Part shown: piece after piece, positions 6,613 through 10,913 of the stretch
Layout of the letters: every line of letters begins with the position of its first letter
Position numbering within the stretch: position 1 is the stretch's first letter
DNA from: an uncultured Anaerococcus sp.
Lineage (GTDB): Bacteria; Bacillota; Clostridia; Tissierellales; Peptoniphilaceae
Assembly: GCA_902465755.1 (NCBI GenBank)
Contig: CABQOK010000026.1
Coordinates: 1-10,913, forward strand
DNA length: 10,913 bases
Direction: 5' to 3'
Notes under the pieces: generated by a model
What the model was told of the DNA's origin: nothing
The model's input: the letters and a program-made list of their open reading frames with translations, nothing else
Databases searched by the model: none
Made by a program: the position numbers and the translations under genes

Positions 6613-7623
6613 ATGAGTTTTAGAATGATTGCTTCAGATTTTGCCATTGATCTTGGCACAAGCAATATTTTAGTATATAAGAAGGGCGAAGGGCTTATAG
6701 CAAGTGAGCCTTGTTTTTTGCTTTTGGATGAAAATAATACCAAGGTATTAGCTATTGGTGAAGAGGCTAAGGCCATGTTGGGTAAGACCCACGAGAAAAT
6801 CCATATAGTAAGACCTATTAGAGATGGAGTAATAACAGACTTTAACCTGACTGAGGCCTTGCTCAATTATTTCTTCAAGAAGGTAAACGGAGGCTTCTCC
6901 TTCCTTCAACCAAGGGTTGTAATATGCGTTCCTTCTTCTATCACAGATATTCAAGCAAGAGCCGTAGAAGACGCTGCCCTCCATGCAGGTAGTAGGGATG
7001 TTATTCTAGTAGATCAGACACTTGCAGCAGCTTATGGTATGGATCTAAATCCTGATGAGCCAAGAGGAATATTTATGCTCAATTTAGGAGCCGGAGTTAG
7101 CGAGGCTTCAGTAGTTTCCCTAAATGGAATTATAACAACAAAAAATATAAAGAAGGCGGGAGACTATATAGATGAAGAAACTGTAGAATTTATAAGAAAT
7201 AAGTTTTCTCTAGAAATTGGCAAAAATACAGCCGAAGAAGTAAAAAAGAATCTAATAAGCCTTAAGGTTTCAGACAAAAACAATACTATGAAGGTCGATG
7301 GAAGAGACCTTGAGACTGCCATGCCAAAGACTATCGAAGTAAAAAGCAAGGATTTGGTTGAATGTGTCATGCCTTTTGCCAATGACATTTGTGAATTAAT
7401 CTATGAGGTCTTAGAGAAAATTCCACCAGAAATTAGCTCTGATATCAAAAGAGATGGGATCTTCCTTACAGGAGGGCTTGCAAGACTTAAGGGGCTTGTC
7501 GAATATATCTCAGACACCACAGGTCTTAGGGTAAATATCTCAGAAGATCCTCTTACTGATCCTATAAAAGGCGCAGGAATTATCTTAGATAATCCTGAGA
7601 GATTTGTGAAATATCGTAAGTAG
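6613..7623 (+). CDS. mreB: MreB-type actin homologue with altered nucleotide-site motifs
   Basis: Bacterial actin of the MreB family, 336 residues (normal length), normally forming ATP-dependent membrane filaments that guide lateral wall synthesis. The phosphate-1 loop is intact (AIDLGTSN, 11-18), as are PIRDGVITDF (68-77), PRVVICVPSSIT (100-111) and the GRDL/MPKTIEV region (230-243). A hydrophobic F95-S-F-L98 could be the membrane-insertion loop. Other nucleotide contacts are changed. The usual EEP(M/F)AAA reads D134-Q-T-L-A-A-A, the phosphate-2 DIGGGTTE reads N157-L-G-A-G-V-S-E, and the adenosine GGGA reads G287-G-L-A. The place in radC-mreBCD makes the family call safe, but normal ATP hydrolysis is doubtful. 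GAGG at 6601-6604 precedes the ATG by 8 bases. Confidence 0.93.
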   Translation: MSFRMIASDFAIDLGTSNILVYKKGEGLIASEPCFLLLDENNTKVLAIGEEAKAMLGKTHEKIHIVRPIRDGVITDFNLTEALLNYFFKKVNGGFSFLQPRVVICVPSSITDIQARAVEDAALHAGSRDVILVDQTLAAAYGMDLNPDEPRGIFMLNLGAGVSEASVVSLNGIITTKNIKKAGDYIDEETVEFIRNKFSLEIGKNTAEEVKKNLISLKVSDKNNTMKVDGRDLETAMPKTIEVKSKDLVECVMPFANDICELIYEVLEKIPPEISSDIKRDGIFLTGGLARLKGLVEYISDTTGLRVNISEDPLTDPIKGAGIILDNPERFVKYRK

Positions 7624-7629
7624 GTAATT

Positions 7630-8523
7630 ATGGCATACAGAAGAAAGAAAAAAGATAGGAAGAGCTTTGTCGTAACATTAGTAGTTTTGATTTTATTCAT
7701 AACAATCTCTTCCCAAACAGAAAAAATAAACGAAACAGGTTCAAATATAGCTAACACCATCTTTGCTCCAGTAGAAAAGGTAACTTATTCCATATCTTCA
7801 AGCATAAAGGAGCAAGTTGAAAGAAGTATTGGTTCTAAGGAGACAAGGGCAGCTGTAGAGAAATTAGAGGAAGAAAATAAGGCGCTCGAGATTGAAAATG
7901 CTAAGCTAAATACAATTATTAGCAAGAAAAACTTCCTAGAAGAAGAAAAAAACGCCCTTGATAATTCAGAAAATTCCTACATGAAGGCTAGGGTTGTAAA
8001 CACAGACTCAAACTCTATGACCAAAAACTTCACCATAGATAAGGGCAAAAAGGATGGCATCGAGAAAAACGACATAATCCTTCAGGCTATAGGAGATAGC
8101 AAATACTATACAGGTCTTGTTGGTAAAGTAGTTGAAGTCTATGCGACAACAGCAAGGGTTGAGACAATAAATTCTATGTCAAATGACGTATCCTTCATCA
8201 ATTCCAAGAGTGGAGATTACGGAGTAATCGATAACTTCACCCAAAAGACTATCCAAGGTTACATGCTAGATGTCGATAGTGAAGTAGAGACAAAAGACGT
8301 ACTACTAACAAGCGGGCTTGGTGGAGTTTATCCAGAAGGAATCTATATAGGAACAGTATCTAATGTAACTATGAGCGAAGATGCTCTAAGGAAAAACATT
8401 ACCTTAAACTCACCAGTGGACTTCTCTCACTTATACAGAGTATTGGTTCTAAAGAAAACTGACCAATACAGTGTGGACGAGGTTATAGAAAATAGAGATT
8501 ATCAAGGAGAAATAGATGAATAA
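7630..8523 (+). CDS. mreC: MreC, cell shape protein
   Basis: Bitopic scaffold protein that links MreB filaments inside the cell to PBP2 and other wall enzymes outside. The 297 residues have a basic N-terminus (RRKKKDRK), one membrane segment at about 13-28, and a heptad-like charged helix at about 70-112 that is a likely coiled coil. Two beta-rich subdomains follow. Family signatures include FTIDKGKKDGIEKND (134-148), GLVGKVVEV (162-170), and TSGLGGVYPEGIYIGTV (227-243). It starts 6 bases after mreB, with a weak TAGG element at the mreB stop as ribosome site. It overlaps mreD by 8 bases. Confidence 0.96.
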   Translation: MAYRRKKKDRKSFVVTLVVLILFITISSQTEKINETGSNIANTIFAPVEKVTYSISSSIKEQVERSIGSKETRAAVEKLEEENKALEIENAKLNTIISKKNFLEEEKNALDNSENSYMKARVVNTDSNSMTKNFTIDKGKKDGIEKNDIILQAIGDSKYYTGLVGKVVEVYATTARVETINSMSNDVSFINSKSGDYGVIDNFTQKTIQGYMLDVDSEVETKDVLLTSGLGGVYPEGIYIGTVSNVTMSEDALRKNITLNSPVDFSHLYRVLVLKKTDQYSVDEVIENRDYQGEIDE

Positions 8524-8968
8524 ATTTAAGACCTTTATATTATTACTAGTATCATTTATCCTCCAAACATCTGTATTTTCTAAGATAGATATATTTGGAG
8601 CAAATGTAAATATTTTGATACCAGCTATAGTTGTCCTATCCCAATATTTGGGAAGAAAGACTGGCAGTGTAAGCGGACTAATCTTAGGTCTAGTGGAAGA
8701 CTTTCTTCTAACACCATTTATAGGAGTAAGGGCCCTAAGCTATTATCTAATAGGATATATTGTAGGAGAGGTGAAAGTTCCAAAAGATAAGTCAAGCGGA
8801 GCGATTGTAACAGCTATAGCTAGTCTAGGAAGCTTTCTTCTAATATCACTGATATATTTTATCCTAGGAAAACCTGGGGCTGATATATTAACCTACCTGC
8901 CTCTAGCCCTAATCATAGAAATTGTTCTAAACAGTCTAGTTTTATCTACTCTACAATATTATTGTTAA
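8516..8968 (+). CDS. mreD: MreD, cell shape membrane protein, possibly truncated by a frameshift
   Basis: Small integral membrane protein of the elongation complex, with about five or six hydrophobic segments (near 5-22, 31-45, 50-66, 72-86, 96-117 and 127-146). The family core G-x2-GLxxGLxxD is visible at about 50-62, followed by IGVRALSYYLIGYIVG (69-84). As read it has 150 residues and stops just after the last membrane segment with QYYC. A +1 frame beginning in the T-run at 8940-8943 continues as LLYNIIVKKIMYIPTYKI to a stop at 9000-9002, giving about 161 residues and a more normal basic tail. The ATG overlaps the end of mreC by 8 bases. GGAGAAATAG upstream provides the ribosome site. Confidence 0.9.
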   Translation: MNKFKTFILLLVSFILQTSVFSKIDIFGANVNILIPAIVVLSQYLGRKTGSVSGLILGLVEDFLLTPFIGVRALSYYLIGYIVGEVKVPKDKSSGAIVTAIASLGSFLLISLIYFILGKPGADILTYLPLALIIEIVLNSLVLSTLQYYC

Positions 8969-9002
8969 GAAAATCATGTACATTCCAACTTACAAGATAT
9001 AA
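8944..9002 (+). other. Probable true mreD C-terminus in another frame
   Basis: This stretch is open in the frame one base ahead of mreD. Removing one T from TTTT (8940-8943) would join it to mreD and extend the protein by about 11 residues, with two lysines and a YIPTYK end. The stop at 9000-9002 would then abut the ribosome site of the next gene, matching the tight spacing of the rest of the operon. If the sequence is correct as given, this is untranslated spacer. Confidence 0.5.
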
Positions 9003-9008
9003 GGGGTG
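9001..9008 (+). promoter_or_regulatory. Ribosome binding site supporting a GTG start for PBP2
   Basis: AAGGGGTG lies 5 bases before GTG at 9014. The reading frame downstream begins KKTKEK followed by a membrane segment, as expected for a class B PBP. The first in-frame ATG comes only at the end of that segment (residue 31), so GTG is the likely start. Confidence 0.78.
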
Positions 9009-9013
9009 TTTAA

Positions 9014-10913
9014 GTGAAAAAAACAAAAGAAAAAAGACTGGTTTTTGTACAAATCCTAGTCCTAGTATTATTCCTTGCCATAGTCATAAGACTAAGCAAG
9101 GTAATGCTAGTTAAGGGAGACTACTACAGGGACCTGTCTGATAATAGAAAAGTAAAAGAAGTTGATGAGATTGCTAGTCGTGGAAATATCTATGATAGAA
9201 ACGGTAAAATCCTAGCTAACTCAATCCCATCCTTCACGGTTCAATTATATAAGGATCAAATGTCGAGCATGGATGAGGATAAGAAGATAGACAACATATC
9301 AAAGCTTGTCGATATCCTAGAAGAAGATGGAGTAAACTATACCGAAGACTTTAACCTAAGGCTAAACTCCTTTGAGTACAAGGATTACGATACATACTTT
9401 GACCACAAGAAGATGCCTATGGATAAAGTAGTGAGCCTGCTTATAGAGAATAATCTCATAAGAGAATTCGTATCTTCATCCTACCAAAAGGATGGAATCG
9501 AATATGAAACGGCAAATACAGCCCTTCTTGCCCTAAAGAAAAGGGGAATCGATATTCCTTGCCATGTTGGCCAAAAAGATGGAGAGCTTGCTATAAACTT
9601 TAAGAAAAACTCTGGCGATAAATTAAAATCAATAGGCTTTAGTAAAAACGACGATCCAATGGATGTGATTGTAGAATCCGTTGGGGAAGATGAATCAGTA
9701 ATTCTAACTATCCTCCAAAACTCTCACGCTAGAAAGCTTGCTTATGACTTGCTTGTCGAAAATGGTCTTGAAGGAGATCTAGTCCTTAAAGACTATGCTG
9801 TAAAAAGCGACGAAGATTTCATAGAAAAAAAGGCCAAGCTGCACAAGCTTTTCCCAAATGTAGATTATAAATCAACTGCTGCCGATGATTTCTATGAAAT
9901 TGTCAAAAATTCAACCATAGAAGAAGTATTGACAGAAGCTAGTGTAGATGATTCAGGAGAATATATAATTCCTGCTAATATCCTAATAGAACAACTTGAA
10001 AATATGGGAATCTACGCTAACTTCGAAACAGAGGTCGTGACTGAAAAGGACGATGATAAGAACAATTACTCAGTTGATGTAAGCTTCAAAAATCCCCAAG
10101 CAGGATCTGCTGTAAGTGAACTTGTAAAGCTTGCTGATGAGAATAAGCTCCTTAAGAAACTTATCCTTTCGGAAAATATAAAATACATGGCCCAAAATGC
10201 CAATACCAAAAATAATATCTATCCTAACATCGACATCACAGATGAAGATCCAGAAGAGTGGACCTATACCTTTACCAAAGACGAGAAGGACTTCTACACC
10301 TACTATGCACAAAAAGATAAGGCCAATAGCACAGACGATGTAGTTGACATCCTTACAGAAGAAAAGGATGCAGGACAGATTCTTTCTTATATTAAGAAAG
10401 TTGACAAGCTAGAAGACTATAGCGACCAAGAAGCCATAGGAATATTAACTATAGACAATAAGCTAAATCGTCAAGGCAACTTCGGCTATAGGCCAATAAA
10501 TATTGTCTATCACCTGGACGAATCCACAGTGCTTAAGATCGAAGAAAAAATCGATAAGTCAAGTGGAATCATCGTCGATACTATTCCAATTAGAAACTAT
10601 CCAAATAGATACCTAGCTAGCCACGTCCTAGGATACATGGGACCTATAGCAACAGGCGATGAGGTCAATAAATACGTAAACGACAGGGGCTATCTCAGAG
10701 ATGAAATCATTGGTAAGACTGGAATCGAAGAATCCTACGAGGATAATCTTAAGGGAAAGAACGGCAGAAGCCTAGTAACAGTAGACTCCGCAGGTAACAG
10801 ACGTCAGACTATATCTAAGTCTACATCAGAGCCAGGTGATGATGTCTACCTTACTATAGATAGAGATCTCCAAGAGCAAGCCGAAGAGTCTCCCAAAGGA
10901 GTTCTTGCAGCAA
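9014..10913 (+). CDS. mrdA: Class B penicillin-binding protein, PBP2 type (partial, 3' end outside window)
   Basis: Membrane-anchored transpeptidase of lateral-wall synthesis. The visible part is 633 residues. It has a basic start, one membrane segment (about 9-28), and the first pedestal-domain motif SRGNIYDRNGKILA at 55-68. The later pedestal motifs appear only much further on: GYRPINIVYH near 492-501, PIRNYP (525-530), ASHVLGYMG (535-543), GKTGIEESYE (567-576) and VYLTIDRDLQ (611-620). In E. coli PBP2 (about 633 residues in total) the whole protein fits this length, whereas here the transpeptidase domain has not yet begun. About 400 residues, rich in Asp, Glu and Lys, separate the first and second motif groups. 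Long forms are, as I recall, normal in Clostridia. The catalytic serine motif lies beyond the window. The position after mreBCD fits a PBP2 role; a SpoVD or FtsI-like member is less likely. Confidence 0.93.
   Translation, partial: MKKTKEKRLVFVQILVLVLFLAIVIRLSKVMLVKGDYYRDLSDNRKVKEVDEIASRGNIYDRNGKILANSIPSFTVQLYKDQMSSMDEDKKIDNISKLVDILEEDGVNYTEDFNLRLNSFEYKDYDTYFDHKKMPMDKVVSLLIENNLIREFVSSSYQKDGIEYETANTALLALKKRGIDIPCHVGQKDGELAINFKKNSGDKLKSIGFSKNDDPMDVIVESVGEDESVILTILQNSHARKLAYDLLVENGLEGDLVLKDYAVKSDEDFIEKKAKLHKLFPNVDYKSTAADDFYEIVKNSTIEEVLTEASVDDSGEYIIPANILIEQLENMGIYANFETEVVTEKDDDKNNYSVDVSFKNPQAGSAVSELVKLADENKLLKKLILSENIKYMAQNANTKNNIYPNIDITDEDPEEWTYTFTKDEKDFYTYYAQKDKANSTDDVVDILTEEKDAGQILSYIKKVDKLEDYSDQEAIGILTIDNKLNRQGNFGYRPINIVYHLDESTVLKIEEKIDKSSGIIVDTIPIRNYPNRYLASHVLGYMGPIATGDEVNKYVNDRGYLRDEIIGKTGIEESYEDNLKGKNGRSLVTVDSAGNRRQTISKSTSEPGDDVYLTIDRDLQEQAEESPKGVLAA

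Noticed and set aside
10070..10312. An 80-residue open frame on the - strand opposite the PBP2 insert
   Set aside because: The + strand is open without a break through the whole region, with operon-like codon use and PBP motifs on both sides. The antisense frame has no recognisable features.
9014..10913. PBP2 as a pseudogene because of its distant motifs
   Set aside because: I translated the frame from 9014 to the window end without a stop, and the family motifs appear in the correct order. The missing transpeptidase domain is due to the window edge.

Overview
The window looks like chromosomal core sequence from a low-GC, Gram-positive obligate anaerobe of the Clostridia/Tissierellia type, possibly a Peptoniphilaceae member such as Anaerococcus. 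The grounds are strong A/T-rich codon use (AGA/AGG for Arg, ATA for Ile), purine-rich Shine-Dalgarno sites before most genes, the Clostridia-type rnfCDGEAB gene order, and a very long class B penicillin-binding protein. The genus is an inference. All genes are on the + strand and tightly packed. I see no mobile element, CRISPR array, tRNA or rRNA, and no gene-free gap longer than about 90 bases.

Region 1 (21-4923) is a complete rnfCDGEAB operon. It encodes the membrane complex that couples electron flow from reduced ferredoxin to NAD+ with ion pumping. A clear intrinsic terminator closes it (4930-4956). Its most unusual member is RnfB. The C-terminal ferredoxin module has lost exactly the four cysteines of one [4Fe-4S] cluster and reads like a single-cluster ferredoxin.

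Region 2 (5014-5936) follows a good sigma-A-type promoter (4967-4996). It holds a small membrane-anchored NusG domain II protein and a Gx-transporter family membrane protein, overlapping by 4 bases. This pair is often found near flavin-based electron-transfer genes.

Region 3 (5914-10913) is radC-mreB-mreC-mreD followed by a class B PBP (PBP2 type) that runs off the window end. RadC next to mreBCD is a classic arrangement in Gram-positives. MreB, MreC, MreD and PBP2 belong to the lateral-wall synthesis machine. Because gene ends overlap or nearly touch from 5014 onward and no terminator is visible, regions 2 and 3 are probably one transcription unit.

I found no wholly new system. Points worth a second look are the single-cluster RnfB tail, an MreB whose nucleotide-binding motifs are eroded, a probable one-base frameshift at the end of mreD, a PBP2 with roughly 400 residues inserted in its N-terminal module, and flavinylation motifs in RnfD and RnfG that lack the usual Asp.
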